From contig JAVJVX010000006.1 of the NCBI GenBank assembly GCA_040220875.1, positions 332,174 through 396,173 of the forward strand: DNA of 64,000 nucleotides, read 5' to 3'. The translations under genes were made by a program, and so were the position numbers. Under the pieces are notes generated by a model, which was given only the letters and a program-made list of their open reading frames with translations, was not told the DNA's origin and searched no databases. Source of the stretch: Alphaproteobacteria bacterium (GTDB lineage: Bacteria > Pseudomonadota > Alphaproteobacteria > JAVJVX01). Numbering within the stretch: the first letter of the stretch is position 1; every line of letters begins with the position of its first letter. This document shows, piece by piece, positions 1-9,082 of this stretch.

Positions 1-1417
1 GATTTTCGGCCGCGTCAAGGGCGGGTTCACCGTGGACCTGTCAGGGGCCGTGGCCTTCCTGCCTGGCAGCCAGGTGGATATCAGGCCGATCCGCGACATC
101 ACACCCCTGCTGGGTCAGCCTCAGCCGTTCCAGATTCTCAAGATGGATCGCCAGCGCGGCAATATCGTCGTCTCCCGCCGCGTGGTTCTGGAAGAATCGC
201 GCGCGGAGGAGCGCTCCAAGCTGGTCGCAGATCTGCGCGAGGGCGACGTGCTCAAGGGCGTGGTCAAGAATATCACCGATTATGGCGCCTTCATCGATCT
301 GGGCGGCGTCGACGGACTGTTGCACGTGACCGACATCGCCTGGAAACGGGTCAATCATCCGACCGAAGTCCTCAATGTCGGCGAGACGGTGGAAGTAAAG
401 GTCATTCGCTTCAACCCCGAGACCGAGCGGATCAGCCTTGGCATGAAGCAGCTTCAGCCCGACCCCTGGGACGGCGTGGCCGCGAAATATGTCATTGGCG
501 GACGCTACACCGGCCGGGTGACGAACATCACGGACTACGGCGCGTTCGTCGAGCTGGAGCCCGGCGTCGAGGGCCTTGTCCATGTTTCCGAGATGAGCTG
601 GACGAAGAAAAACATTCATCCGGGCAAGATCGTGTCGACCAGCCAGGAAGTCGAAGTGATGGTGCTGGACATCGATCCGGAGAAGCGGCGCATCAGCCTC
701 GGCCTCAAGCAGACCCAGGAAAACCCCTGGACCGATTTCGAGAAGAAGTACCAGGTCGATTCGATCATCGAGGGCGAAATCAAGAACATCACCGAATTCG
801 GTCTCTTCGTCGGCCTGACTGACGATATCGACGGGATGGTTCACCTTTCCGATCTGGACTGGCACGAGCCGGGCGAGGAAGCCCTCAAGAGGTACAACAA
901 GGGCGACGTCATCAAAGCCAAGGTACTTGACGTGGACGTCGACAAAGAACGTGTCAGCCTGGGCGTCAAGCAGCTTGAGGACGACCCGATGGAAGGGGCT
1001 TTCGAGGGCATCCGGCGAGGCAATGTGGTGACCTGCACGGTATCGGCCATCACCGAGGGCGGAATCGAGGTCATGGTGAATGACAAGGTGCCGGGCTTCA
1101 TCCGCCGGACCGACCTGTCCAAGGAGCGGAGCGAGCAGCGCCCTGACCGGTTTGCCGTGGGCGAAAAAGTGGATGCCCGCATCACGTCGATCGACCGCAA
1201 GGACCGCCGGCTCAGCCTGTCCATCAAGGCGCAGGAAGCGGCTGAGGAAAAAGAAGCCATGCAGCAATATGGCTCGTCCGACAGCGGGGCCAGCCTGGGT
1301 GACATCCTGGGGCCGGCAATTTCCAAGGCGACCGAGAACGCCACGGAAGACTCGCGCTCGGACGAGAATTCCGAGGCCGACGCGGAAGAGGATACGGACG
1401 GGGGCGACAAGGCCTAG
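1..1417 (+). CDS. rpsA: 30S ribosomal protein S1, 5'-truncated by window edge
   Basis: Ribosomal protein S1 binds mRNA on the 30S subunit and helps initiation on structured or weak leaders. The frame is open from base 2, so the gene runs in from the left; the GTG at 32 is an internal valine. About 471 residues remain, starting inside the second S1 repeat. Four further S1 (OB-fold) repeats follow, each with the NITDYGAF-like strand and a closing RISLG-type motif (for example KNITDYGAFIDL, TNITDYGAFVEL, KNITEFGLFVGL). The last repeat is the most divergent, and the tail is acidic and low-complexity (ending in an E/D-rich stretch), as is usual in alphaproteobacteria. A strong terminator follows, and ihfB lies downstream, the standard rpsA-ihfB order. 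Confidence 0.97.
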   Translation, partial: IFGRVKGGFTVDLSGAVAFLPGSQVDIRPIRDITPLLGQPQPFQILKMDRQRGNIVVSRRVVLEESRAEERSKLVADLREGDVLKGVVKNITDYGAFIDLGGVDGLLHVTDIAWKRVNHPTEVLNVGETVEVKVIRFNPETERISLGMKQLQPDPWDGVAAKYVIGGRYTGRVTNITDYGAFVELEPGVEGLVHVSEMSWTKKNIHPGKIVSTSQEVEVMVLDIDPEKRRISLGLKQTQENPWTDFEKKYQVDSIIEGEIKNITEFGLFVGLTDDIDGMVHLSDLDWHEPGEEALKRYNKGDVIKAKVLDVDVDKERVSLGVKQLEDDPMEGAFEGIRRGNVVTCTVSAITEGGIEVMVNDKVPGFIRRTDLSKERSEQRPDRFAVGEKVDARITSIDRKDRRLSLSIKAQEAAEEKEAMQQYGSSDSGASLGDILGPAISKATENATEDSRSDENSEADAEEDTDGGDKA

Positions 1418-1509
1418 CCGCGCCCTTCCCGCCCGAAACGGCCGGCCCGAACCGAAAACCCGTTCCGGCCACGCGCCCGGCCGATTTCTGCCGGGCCGAT
1501 TTCTGAAAG

Positions 1510-1542
1510 CCGCCCCGGTGTCACGCCGGGGCGGTTTTTTTT
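1510..1542 (+). terminator. Rho-independent terminator of rpsA
   Basis: A perfect 9-bp stem (CCGCCCCGG at 1510-1518 with CCGGGGCGG at 1526-1534) encloses a 7-nt loop and is followed by eight T residues (1535-1542). This is a textbook intrinsic terminator about 90 nt after the rpsA stop. Confidence 0.93.
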
Positions 1543-1823
1543 GCTGCGACCCGGATCCGGATTCTTGGCGCGATATCAGCGGCTTCGGTCCGCCAGGCCG
1601 GCTCCCCGGAAATGTGGCGAAAACTACCGGATTTCAGCCATTTCCCCCCGGCCATGAACCCCCGCCAGCCCAAAAAGTCCAGTTTTCTGAGAGACTTAGA
1701 CTTGACGGGCTGGGGGGGCTTTGGCACGCTCAGCCCAAGCTCGCAAGACGGCCTCAGGCCCGCCGGCGGGCATAACGCCGGCGGGCACAGATCATCGCGC
1801 CAGCCGGCCTCGGGGAAGTAGGA
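1543..1823 (+). other. rpsA-ihfB intergenic region with hairpin
   Basis: No gene is seen between the rpsA terminator and ihfB, so this stretch should hold the ihfB promoter. A TTGACG hexamer is at 1702-1707, but I see no good -10 element at the expected distance. A perfect 11-bp inverted repeat (1758-1768 and 1776-1786, 7-nt loop) lies 37 nt before the ihfB start and has no T-tract, so it is more likely a leader structure or protein site than a terminator. The same bases can also be read as a 12-bp direct repeat (CGCCGGCGGGCA at 1761-1772 and 1776-1787). Confidence 0.5.
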
Positions 1824-2108
1824 ATGACCAAGTCGCAACTGATCGCGCGGTTGGCGGAGATGAATCCGCATCTGTTTCAGAGAGACGTGGAACGCATCGT
1901 CAACACGATTTTTGACGAGATTACCGAGGCTCTGGCACGGGGCGACCGGGTTGAGTTGCGCGGTTTCGGAGCGTTCTCGGTAAAAAAGCGCGACGAGCGC
2001 GTCGGACGCAACCCTCGCACCGGTCAGACTGTCCATGTGCCGTCCAAATTCACCCCGTTTTTCAAGACCGGAAAGGAGCTGCGCGAACGCCTGAACCATG
2101 GCGATTAG
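1824..2108 (+). CDS. ihfB: Integration host factor beta subunit
   Basis: IHF-beta pairs with IHF-alpha to bend DNA in replication, recombination and transcription. The 94-residue product has the usual family length. It shows the DNABII fold signature: an N-terminal helical dimerisation part, RGFGAFS in the first strand, the arm motif [15 protein letters not shown], and the C-terminal [14 protein letters not shown]. The start is an ATG preceded by GGGGAAG and GTAGGA purine stretches. The position directly after rpsA is the conserved proteobacterial arrangement that separates ihfB from hupB and ihfA. HU is the only alternative, and the context argues for IHF-beta. Confidence 0.95.
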   Translation: MTKSQLIARLAEMNPHLFQRDVERIVNTIFDEITEALARGDRVELRGFGAFSVKKRDERVGRNPRTGQTVHVPSKFTPFFKTGKELRERLNHGD

Positions 2109-2126
2109 TGCAGCCGGTAAGCTAAG

Positions 2127-2465
2127 GTGAAAGCCGCATCCTGGCTTTTCTTGATCGTCGTCGCGCTGGTCATGGTCTTTGCCGTGACCAATCGCGAGGC
2201 CGTGGGCGTCAATCTCTGGCCCCTCCCCTGGGCGCTGGAAGTGCCACTCTTCGTCACCTGGATCGTGGCCTTCGCCGCCGGCTTTCTGGCCGGCGGGCTG
2301 GTAATGATAGCGCCGCTCTGGCGCTGGCGGCGGCTGGCGAAGCAGCGCAAGCGCGAACTGGCCCGGCTGGATGCGGCGCGCGCCGAATTTCGCGTCGACA
2401 GGCCGGCGGGCGAGCCGGCAACCACCGATGACGACGGCCGCCTGATCTCGATCCCCCATCGTTGA
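2127..2465 (+). CDS. LapA-type (DUF1049) small inner-membrane protein
   Basis: This 112-residue protein has two hydrophobic segments, about residues 4-22 and 40-63, separated by a short loop containing NREAVGVNLWPLP. A basic, coiled-coil-like cytoplasmic tail follows (WRWRRLAKQRKRELARL). This layout, and the gene's place right after ihfB, match the LapA/YciS family, which in Escherichia coli works with LapB to control LpxC turnover and lipopolysaccharide assembly. That function is inferred here from family and synteny. The start is a GTG 18 nt after the ihfB stop with only a weak Shine-Dalgarno (TAAG). No LapB homologue is next to it. Confidence 0.8.
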   Translation: MKAASWLFLIVVALVMVFAVTNREAVGVNLWPLPWALEVPLFVTWIVAFAAGFLAGGLVMIAPLWRWRRLAKQRKRELARLDAARAEFRVDRPAGEPATTDDDGRLISIPHR

Positions 2466-2586
2466 GGATGCGGCCCGATCAGAGCGCGTCGGGTGTGGGG
2501 TTTTCAATTTCGAGGCGACGGTCTAAAGGAGACCGCCCGGCTCCGGAACTGCCCCAGAGCCACCCCAGAACCGGCCTGGAACGCCC

Positions 2587-3318
2587 ATGATCAGCCCGTC
2601 ACCTGTCTTCGTCGCCATCGACACGCCGGACCTCGAGCGGGCGCGGGGCCTGGCGAGAAGCCTGGCAGGGGCTGTTGGCGGGCTGAAACTGGGCAAGGAG
2701 TTCTTTACCGCCCACGGGCCGGCGGGCGTCCGGGAACTTCGGGAGACCGGGCTGCCGGTTTTCCTCGACCTCAAGTTTCACGATATCCCCAATACTGTCG
2801 CCGGCGCCGTCAGGGCGGCGACGGCACTCGATATCGATATGCTGACCGTGCACGCCAGCGGCGGCCCGGCCATGATCGCAGCCGCCCGGGAAGCTGCCCG
2901 CGACGGCGCGGCGGCGGCGGGCTGCCGGCAACCGCTTGTCCTCGCGGTGACGGTTCTCACCTCGCTCGATGAGGCGGATCTCGAGGCCGTCGGCCAGACG
3001 GGACCCGTGGCGGACCAGGTCGAAAGACTGGCCGTGTTGGCTGCCGGCGCGGGCGCCGACGGCATCGTCGCCTCGCCGCGCGAGATCAAGCGGCTGCGCG
3101 CCCGGATGGGGGCGGGTATCCGGCTGGTCGTGCCTGGCATCCGGCCCGGCTGGGCGGTGGCGGGCGATCAGAAACGGGTGACGACGCCCCGTGAGGCCAT
3201 GGATATGGGCGCCGATATCCTGGTGATCGGCCGGCCCATCACCGAAGCGGAAGATCCGGCGGCGGCGGCGCGCAAGATCGCAGCCGAAATCTCCGCCGCG
3301 CACCCCCCCAGGGGCTGA
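2587..3318 (+). CDS. pyrF: Orotidine 5'-phosphate decarboxylase
   Basis: PyrF decarboxylates OMP to UMP, the last step of de novo pyrimidine synthesis, in the cytoplasm. The 243-residue product is a single TIM barrel of normal length. The catalytic signature DLKFHDIPNT is at residues 61-70 (Asp61, Lys63, Asp66), with the first-strand Asp12 and Lys34 in GGLKLG. The phosphate-binding end of the barrel is seen as VVPGIRP and GADILVIGRPIT. The stop is followed after 3 nt by the trpF ATG, so the two are surely cotranscribed. Group I prokaryotic OMPDC is the expected type. Confidence 0.96.
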   Translation: MISPSPVFVAIDTPDLERARGLARSLAGAVGGLKLGKEFFTAHGPAGVRELRETGLPVFLDLKFHDIPNTVAGAVRAATALDIDMLTVHASGGPAMIAAAREAARDGAAAAGCRQPLVLAVTVLTSLDEADLEAVGQTGPVADQVERLAVLAAGAGADGIVASPREIKRLRARMGAGIRLVVPGIRPGWAVAGDQKRVTTPREAMDMGADILVIGRPITEAEDPAAAARKIAAEISAAHPPRG

Positions 3319-3321
3319 GAC

Positions 3322-3984
3322 ATGCCGCTTGACGTCAAGATCTGTGGCCTGACCAGCGCCGACGCCGTGGATGCGGCCGTTACCGGGGGCGCCGCCTTTA
3401 CCGGGTTCGTCTTTGTCGAGAAATCACCCCGCTTCGTCACGGCCGAGACGGCCGCGGCGCTGGCTGCCCGCGTCCCCCCGCCCATCGGCCGGATCGGGGT
3501 TTTCGTCGATCCCGACGACACGCTGATCGACAGCGTGCTGGCCGCCGTGAAGCTGACGGCCCTTCAGCTTCATGGCCGGGAAACTCCTCAACGCGTGGCT
3601 GCCCTGCGTGCGCGCACCGGGCTCGGAATCTGGCGCGCGCTGCCCGTACATGAGGCGGGCGACCTGGCCCGCACAAGGCTCTTCGACCGCGGCGCCGGCG
3701 CCGTGGACCGGTTCCTGTTCGACGCCCGCCCGCCCGCAGCGGCGAGCCGAACGGGGGGCCACGGCCGGACTTTCGACTGGCGATTGCTGCGCGACCTGGA
3801 AACGACCCGACCCTGGCTTCTGGCGGGTGGTCTTACCGCCCGCAATCTGGCCGAGGCCGTGGCGACGAGCGGCGCGAAAGGGGTAGACGTGTCGTCCGGC
3901 GTGGAGGACCGGCCCGGCCACAAGGATCCCGGCCGCGTGGCCGAGTTCCTCGCCGCCGCCGCCGTGATCCGGGCCGGGAAATAG
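3322..3984 (+). CDS. trpF: Phosphoribosylanthranilate isomerase
   Basis: TrpF carries out the Amadori rearrangement of phosphoribosylanthranilate in tryptophan synthesis. The 220-residue TIM barrel has the N-terminal VKICGLTS motif with the catalytic Cys8, the ALQLHG strand, and the C-terminal [10 protein letters not shown] and [10 protein letters not shown] motifs that bind the phosphate. An AGGGG stretch precedes the ATG. The gene sits between pyrF (3 nt upstream) and trpB. An insert between the LFDARPP and LLRDL segments (residues about 130-155, Arg/Gly-rich) is slightly longer than in many homologues but does not interrupt a core strand. Confidence 0.95.
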   Translation: MPLDVKICGLTSADAVDAAVTGGAAFTGFVFVEKSPRFVTAETAAALAARVPPPIGRIGVFVDPDDTLIDSVLAAVKLTALQLHGRETPQRVAALRARTGLGIWRALPVHEAGDLARTRLFDRGAGAVDRFLFDARPPAAASRTGGHGRTFDWRLLRDLETTRPWLLAGGLTARNLAEAVATSGAKGVDVSSGVEDRPGHKDPGRVAEFLAAAAVIRAGK

Positions 3985-4099
3985 CACCCTCTCGGCCGGC
4001 TGGACCCCGGCGCCGGCTTTGATTTTTTTCCCCGCCTGTGGTTCATTCCGGCCTCGATCCTCCGGCACCCCAGGCCGAACCCTGAAAACGGAAACAAGC

Positions 4100-5356
4100 G
4101 TGCCCCGAGAACCCGGCCCGAACCCACGGACCCCACCCAACAGCTTTCGAGGCGGCCCCGACGAGATGGGCCATTTTGGAATTTACGGCGGGCGATATGT
4201 GGCCGAAACGCTGATGCCGCTTGTTGGCGAGGTGACGGAGGCCTACGCGGCGGCGCGCCGGGATCCAGCCTTCGCCGACGAGCTTGCCTGGTATCTCAAA
4301 CATTACGTCGGCCGCCCCAGCCCGCTGTATCTGGCGAAGCGTCTTACCGAGGAACTTGGCGGCGCCAGGATCTATTTCAAGCGCGACGAGTTGAACCACA
4401 CCGGCGCGCACAAGGTGAACAATACGCTCGGCCAGATCCTGCTGGCACGGCGCATGGGCAAGACCCGCATCATCGCCGAGACCGGCGCAGGCCAGCACGG
4501 CGTGGCGACGGCAACGGTCTGCGCCCTCTTCGATCTCCCCTGCGTTGTCTATATGGGTGAGGAGGATATCCGCCGCCAGCGCCCCAACGTGTTTCGCATG
4601 GAATTGCTGGGCGCCGAGGTCAGAAGCGTGTCGAGCGGATCGGGCACCCTCAAGGATGCCATGAACGCAGCGCTGCGCGATTGGGTCGCCCATGTGGACG
4701 ATACCTATTACCTCATCGGAACCGCGGCCGGACCACATCCCTTCCCCGAAATGGTGCGCAATTTCCAGTCTGTGATCGGCGAGGAGGTGCGCGCACAGAT
4801 GGCCGAGGCGGAAGGCCGCCTGCCGGATTCTCTGGTTGCGTGTATCGGGGGCGGATCGAATGCGATCGGGCTGTTTTATCCGTTTCTGGACGAGCCGGAC
4901 GTCGCCATGATCGCCGTCGAGGCGGCAGGCGAGGGGCTGGAGACGGCCCGCCACGCCGCCTCGCTCAACCGGGGCAGGCCCGGCGTGCTGCATGGCAACC
5001 GCACCTATCTGCTTCAGGATGCCGACGGCCAGATCACGGAGGCGCACTCGATTTCGGCCGGGCTGGATTATCCTGGCATCGGGCCCGAACACGCCTGGCT
5101 GCACGATGCGGGCCGGGTGCGCTACGTCGCGGCCACCGACGATGAGGCGCTCGACGCGTTCCAGCGCTGTGCCCGGCTCGAGGGAATTCTTCCAGCGCTC
5201 GAGCCCGCCCACGCGCTGGCGCATGTCTTGAAGACGGCGGGCGATCTGCCGAAGGATCACCTGCTGGTCATGAACATGTGCGGCCGGGGCGACAAGGATA
5301 TTTTCACGGTCGCCGACGCTTTGGGTACGGGGCTGGACCGGACGGCGCAAGAATGA
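4100..5356 (+). CDS. trpB: Tryptophan synthase beta chain
   Basis: TrpB is the PLP enzyme that condenses indole with serine. The frame is open from 4019, but homologues begin close to the [19 protein letters not shown] segment, so I choose the GTG at 4100, giving 418 residues; the upstream codons look non-conserved. The PLP lysine is Lys105 in [14 protein letters not shown]. The phosphate-binding loop is [10 protein letters not shown] and the C-terminal motif is [11 protein letters not shown]. The stop overlaps the trpA start as ATGA, which fits coupled synthesis of the alpha2-beta2 complex. The exact N-terminus is the only doubt. Confidence 0.96.
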   Translation: MPREPGPNPRTPPNSFRGGPDEMGHFGIYGGRYVAETLMPLVGEVTEAYAAARRDPAFADELAWYLKHYVGRPSPLYLAKRLTEELGGARIYFKRDELNHTGAHKVNNTLGQILLARRMGKTRIIAETGAGQHGVATATVCALFDLPCVVYMGEEDIRRQRPNVFRMELLGAEVRSVSSGSGTLKDAMNAALRDWVAHVDDTYYLIGTAAGPHPFPEMVRNFQSVIGEEVRAQMAEAEGRLPDSLVACIGGGSNAIGLFYPFLDEPDVAMIAVEAAGEGLETARHAASLNRGRPGVLHGNRTYLLQDADGQITEAHSISAGLDYPGIGPEHAWLHDAGRVRYVAATDDEALDAFQRCARLEGILPALEPAHALAHVLKTAGDLPKDHLLVMNMCGRGDKDIFTVADALGTGLDRTAQE

Positions 5357-6204
5357 CGCCCGAACCGACTCCCGGCAGCGGACGCCTGGCCAGAACATTC
5401 GCCCGTCTGAAGCAGGAAGGGCGCGGCGGGCTCGTGACCTTCACCATGGCGGGCGATCCGGATGCGGAAACTTCTCTCGAACTCCTGAACGGATTGCCTG
5501 GCGCCGGCGCGGACATCGTCGAACTTGGCATGCCGTTTTCCGATCCCATGGCCGATGGGCCCGTGATCGAGGCCGCCGGGCTGCGCGCCCGCAAGGCCGG
5601 CACGACGATGCGCACGACCCTCGAAATCGTGCGCCGGTTTCGCAGCGCAAACACGACAACGCCGCTGGTTCTCATGGGATATTTCAATCCGATCTACGCC
5701 TATGGTGTCACGCGCTTCGCCAGGGACGCGGCCGAAGCAGGGGCCGACGGGCTGATCGTCGTCGATCTGCCGCCCGAAGAAGACGCGGAGCTGCGCCATC
5801 CCGCGGCCGAATACGGCCTCGCGGTGATCCGGCTGGCATCGCCAACGACGCGGGGCGCGCGCCTGTCGCGGGTCCTAGATGGCGCGGCCGGGTTTCTCTA
5901 TTACGTCGCGGTCGCCGGGATCACCGGCACACATTCGGCGCCGGCTGAAGATATCGCCCGCGCCCTCGCACCCATTCGCGCGCAGACGGACCTGCCCGTC
6001 GTGGTCGGTTTTGGCATCAAGACGCCGGGCCAGGCGCGTGATATTGTCCGCCACGCCGATGCAGCGGTCGTGGGCTCGGCCCTGGTCGGCCGGCTGGCGC
6101 AAAACCTGACGCCAGCCGGCGCCGCCGGCGCCGATCTGGTCGCGGATACGCTGGCGTTCGTCGGCGAGCTGGCGGCCGGGATTCGGGACGCCCGGAGCAA
6201 CTAG
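5353..6204 (+). CDS. trpA: Tryptophan synthase alpha chain
   Basis: TrpA cleaves indole-3-glycerol phosphate and channels indole to TrpB. The ATG at 5353 overlaps the trpB stop by 4 bp; the frame is also open upstream to 5278, but that part lies inside trpB. The 283-residue barrel carries the catalytic pair Glu57 and Asp68 in [15 protein letters not shown], which has the same 11-residue spacing as the known catalytic pair. It also has [11 protein letters not shown] and the phosphate-binding [10 protein letters not shown]. It ends 13 nt before accD, the conserved trpB-trpA-accD-folC order of many proteobacteria. Confidence 0.96.
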   Translation: MTPEPTPGSGRLARTFARLKQEGRGGLVTFTMAGDPDAETSLELLNGLPGAGADIVELGMPFSDPMADGPVIEAAGLRARKAGTTMRTTLEIVRRFRSANTTTPLVLMGYFNPIYAYGVTRFARDAAEAGADGLIVVDLPPEEDAELRHPAAEYGLAVIRLASPTTRGARLSRVLDGAAGFLYYVAVAGITGTHSAPAEDIARALAPIRAQTDLPVVVGFGIKTPGQARDIVRHADAAVVGSALVGRLAQNLTPAGAAGADLVADTLAFVGELAAGIRDARSN

Positions 6205-6217
6205 GAGGCGAGAGACG

Positions 6218-7144
6218 ATGAACTGGCTCAAGAATTTCGTACGCCCGAAGGTGCGGGCTTTCGTTTCCAAGAAAGAAGTGCCGGACAATCTCTGGCGCAA
6301 GTGCCCCGCCTGCGGACAGATGATTTTCCATCGCGAGCTGGAGGAAAACCTCTTTGTCTGTACCCATTGCGATCATCATCTCCGGCTCAAGCCCGAACTG
6401 CGCCTGGCCCAGATTTTCGACGACGGGCAATATCGGACTATCGAGTTGCCCGATACGATTCAGGATCCGCTCAAGTTCCGGGACCGCCAGCGCTACCCCG
6501 ACCGCCTGAAGAAGGCCCAGGCCGCGACGGGAGCCAGGGACGCGCTGGAAGTGGCGCATGGCAAGGTCGGCGGCAATCCGGTGGTCGCGGCAGTGTTCAA
6601 TTTCGATTTCATGGGCGGCTCCATGGGTCTTGCCGTGGGGGAAGCCCTGATCGCGGCCGCGCGGCTGGCCGTCCTGCAAGAGGCGGCGCTGATCGCCATC
6701 CCGTCCTCTGGCGGCGCACGCATGCAGGAAGGCATCCTCTCGCTGATGCAATTGCCGCGCACCGTTATTGCGGTGGAGGAAATCAAGGAAGCCGGCCTGC
6801 CTTATATCGTGGTTCTGGCCGATCCTACGACCGGTGGCGTATCGGCCTCGTTTGCGATGCTGGGCGATATCGCGGTCGCGGAACCCGGCGCGGTGATCGG
6901 CTTTGCCGGCGCGCGGGTGATCGAGGAAACGATCCGCGAGACCCTGCCGGAAGGGTTTCAGCGTTCCGAATATCTCCTGCAGCATGGCATGGTGGACATG
7001 GTGGTCCACCGGCGCGATCTGCGCGACACGCTGGGACGCCTAGTGGATATGCTGCGCAATCCGGCGCCGGGCGGCGAAGTGGTGGCCCTGCGCGGACGGA
7101 GCCAGCGGCAGTCGCTGCTTCAGGCCGGACCGGCAACTTCCTGA
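6218..7144 (+). CDS. accD: Acetyl-CoA carboxylase carboxyltransferase beta subunit
   Basis: AccD forms the carboxyltransferase with AccA and makes malonyl-CoA for fatty-acid synthesis. The 308-residue protein starts with a four-cysteine zinc ribbon (Cys29, Cys32, Cys48, Cys51 in CPAC and CTHC) followed by the crotonase-fold domain with FDFMGGSMG, IPSSGGARMQEG and ADPTTGGVSASFAMLGD. A strong AGGAGG lies just before the ATG (about 6203-6208, overlapping the trpA stop). Length and order are normal. The gene is followed by folC after 28 nt. Confidence 0.97.
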   Translation: MNWLKNFVRPKVRAFVSKKEVPDNLWRKCPACGQMIFHRELEENLFVCTHCDHHLRLKPELRLAQIFDDGQYRTIELPDTIQDPLKFRDRQRYPDRLKKAQAATGARDALEVAHGKVGGNPVVAAVFNFDFMGGSMGLAVGEALIAAARLAVLQEAALIAIPSSGGARMQEGILSLMQLPRTVIAVEEIKEAGLPYIVVLADPTTGGVSASFAMLGDIAVAEPGAVIGFAGARVIEETIRETLPEGFQRSEYLLQHGMVDMVVHRRDLRDTLGRLVDMLRNPAPGGEVVALRGRSQRQSLLQAGPATS

Positions 7145-7172
7145 CGCCGACCGCCGGGATGGAAACTTCGCC

Positions 7173-8480
7173 GTGACCCGGGACGCGCCAGGCGAACTCG
7201 CGGACATTCTGGCCCGGCTCGCCCGGCTCCACCCGAAGGTCATCGACCTGTCTCTCGGCCGGATCGAACGGCTCGTGGCCGCGCTCGGCCACCCCGAACA
7301 GCATCTGCCGCCCGTGGTTCACGTCGCCGGCACCAATGGCAAGGGATCGGTTCTCGCCTTTCTCCGGGCCATGCTGGAGGCGGCAGGACAGCGCGTCCAT
7401 GTCTATACATCGCCCCATCTGGTCCGGTTCAACGAAAGGTTCCGGCTGGCCGGCGAGATCGTGGACGATGCAACGCTGATCGATGCCCTGCGACGCACAG
7501 AGGCCACGAATGACGGACACCCCATCACATTTTTTGAAATCACCACGGCGGCCGCCTTTCTGATGTTCCGCGAACACGCCGCCGATATCGTCCTGCTGGA
7601 GACCGGCCTCGGCGGACGTCTCGATGCCACCAATCTGATCGCCCGGCCGGCCGCGGTTGCGATCACACCCGTCAGCATCGATCACACGCAATTTCTGGGC
7701 GACACCCTCGAAGAGATCGCCGGCGAGAAAGCCGGCATTCTGAAGCCGGGCGTGCCGGCCGTCATTGCCCGTCAGGACCCGGTCGCCGCAGCGGTGATCG
7801 AGGCACGCGCCCGCGACATCGACGCACCGCTGTTTCGCGCCGACATCGAGTGGCGGGCGACAGCCCCCACAGCCCAGGCGCTGACGTGGCAGTATGAAGA
7901 TGCTGCCGGCCAGCTCGTGCTGCCGCAACCGCGCCTTCCGGGTGCTCACCAGGCCGAAAACGCTGCCTGCGCAGTCGCGCTCGCGCGCCGCCTGCCTGCA
8001 CCCGGCCTGCCGGCCGGCGCGATCGCGGACGGCCTGCGCCGGGCCGACTGGCCGGCCCGCCTGCAGCGGCTGACGCGCGGCCCGCTCGCCGGACTCATGA
8101 CGGAAACGGGCGGCGAATTATGGCTCGATGGCGGACACAATCCGGCCGCCGGCCGGGTCCTCGCCGACAGCTTCCGCGCCATGGCGCCGGCCCCTCTCTA
8201 TCTGGTCTTCGCCATGTTGTCGGTGAAGGATCCGGTCGGGTTTCTAACCCCCTTTGCCGGGCTTGCCGAGGGCGTCATCCAGATCCCCCTTCCGCCCGAT
8301 CACGAGCAGGTACCGGACGCGCGGACGCGGGCGGTCTGCCACGACCTCGGCCTCAGGTTCGAGACCGCGCCGGATTCACGGGCGGCGGTCAGGGCGGTAA
8401 CCGGGCGTGCGCGAGCGCCGCGCGTCCTGATCACCGGCTCGCTCTATCTGGCGGGGGATGTCTTGCGGGACAACAGCTAG
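7173..8480 (+). CDS. folC: Bifunctional folylpolyglutamate/dihydrofolate synthase
   Basis: FolC adds glutamate to dihydropteroate or tetrahydrofolate with ATP. The 435-residue product has the Mur-ligase-like P-loop GTNGKGS at 53-59, the YTSPHLVRFNERF segment, LETGLGGRLDATN and the SIDHTQFLGDTLEEIAGEKAGI region typical of FolC. The C-terminal domain includes LWLDGGHNPAAG. It starts at GTG with a poor Shine-Dalgarno, so translation probably relies on readthrough from the accD message. It is the last gene of the + strand pyrF-to-folC run. Confidence 0.95.
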   Translation: MTRDAPGELADILARLARLHPKVIDLSLGRIERLVAALGHPEQHLPPVVHVAGTNGKGSVLAFLRAMLEAAGQRVHVYTSPHLVRFNERFRLAGEIVDDATLIDALRRTEATNDGHPITFFEITTAAAFLMFREHAADIVLLETGLGGRLDATNLIARPAAVAITPVSIDHTQFLGDTLEEIAGEKAGILKPGVPAVIARQDPVAAAVIEARARDIDAPLFRADIEWRATAPTAQALTWQYEDAAGQLVLPQPRLPGAHQAENAACAVALARRLPAPGLPAGAIADGLRRADWPARLQRLTRGPLAGLMTETGGELWLDGGHNPAAGRVLADSFRAMAPAPLYLVFAMLSVKDPVGFLTPFAGLAEGVIQIPLPPDHEQVPDARTRAVCHDLGLRFETAPDSRAAVRAVTGRARAPRVLITGSLYLAGDVLRDNS

Positions 8481-8495
8481 GGCCCCGACAGCAAA

Positions 8496-8518
8496 CGGCC
8501 CCGGACACGCCGGGGCCG
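8496..8518. terminator. Hairpin between convergent folC and trxA
   Basis: A perfect 9-bp stem (CGGCCCCGG, 8496-8504, with CCGGGGCCG, 8510-8518) and 5-nt loop sit between the two convergent genes. Only a short TTT follows on the - strand and no T-run follows on the + strand, so it is a weak bidirectional terminator candidate. Confidence 0.5.
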
Positions 8519-8545
8519 CCTGCAACACATCCTGTCTCGGATGCG

Positions 8546-8866
8546 TCAAATCTTGGATTCGACCCACTCGTAAAGCTCGGACCGCGGCATGCTGCCGACC
8601 TTGGTGGCAGCGACCTGCCCGTCTTTCACGAGGAGCAGCGTCGGAATGCCGCGCACACCGTACTTCGTCGGCGTCTGCGGGTTATCGTCGATATTGACCT
8701 TGGCGACGGTGACCCGACCATCCATCTCGGCCGCCAGCTCGTCGAGGATCGGGCCGATCTGCTTGCACGGGCCGCACCATTCGGCCCAGAAATCTACAAC
8801 GGTGGCGCCTTTGGACTTGAGAACCTCGTCTTCGAAACTCGCGTCTGTGACGTGAATGACAGCCAT
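8546..8866 (-). CDS. trxA: Thioredoxin
   Basis: Thioredoxin is a cytoplasmic thiol-disulfide reductase that supplies electrons to ribonucleotide reductase and repair enzymes. The product is 106 residues, the standard length, with the WCGPCK active site (Cys31, Cys34) and the cis-proline loop [18 protein letters not shown] precedes the ATG. It is convergent with folC and lies downstream of addA, separated by about 216 nt that contain an addA terminator and probably its own promoter. Confidence 0.97.
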   Translation of the reverse strand: MAVIHVTDASFEDEVLKSKGATVVDFWAEWCGPCKQIGPILDELAAEMDGRVTVAKVNIDDNPQTPTKYGVRGIPTLLLVKDGQVAATKVGSMPRSELYEWVESKI

Positions 8867-8948
8867 GTTTCCTACCTTGATCTGTGCCGAGCCGGACGGC
8901 GCGACGTGTTAAGGGGTATGCGCAGTCGCCACGATCTGTCGGGGGACG

Positions 8949-8969
8949 TAAAACGGCCCGTCAGGGCCG
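8949..8969 (-). terminator. Probable terminator of the tsaE-to-addA transcript
   Basis: Read on the - strand, a 6-bp CGGCCC/GGGCCG stem with a 4-nt loop (8954-8969) is followed by TTTTA. It lies 114 nt after the addA stop and before the trxA start. Confidence 0.55.
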
Positions 8970-9082
8970 GGCCGGTGCGTGGGACCGATCTTGAAGCCGA
9001 ATCTAGGTAGCCCCGCCACCCCCGTCAAGCAGCGCGGACCGGGGTCCGGGACGGCAGCGAAATCAAATGAACCTGTTTTCAA

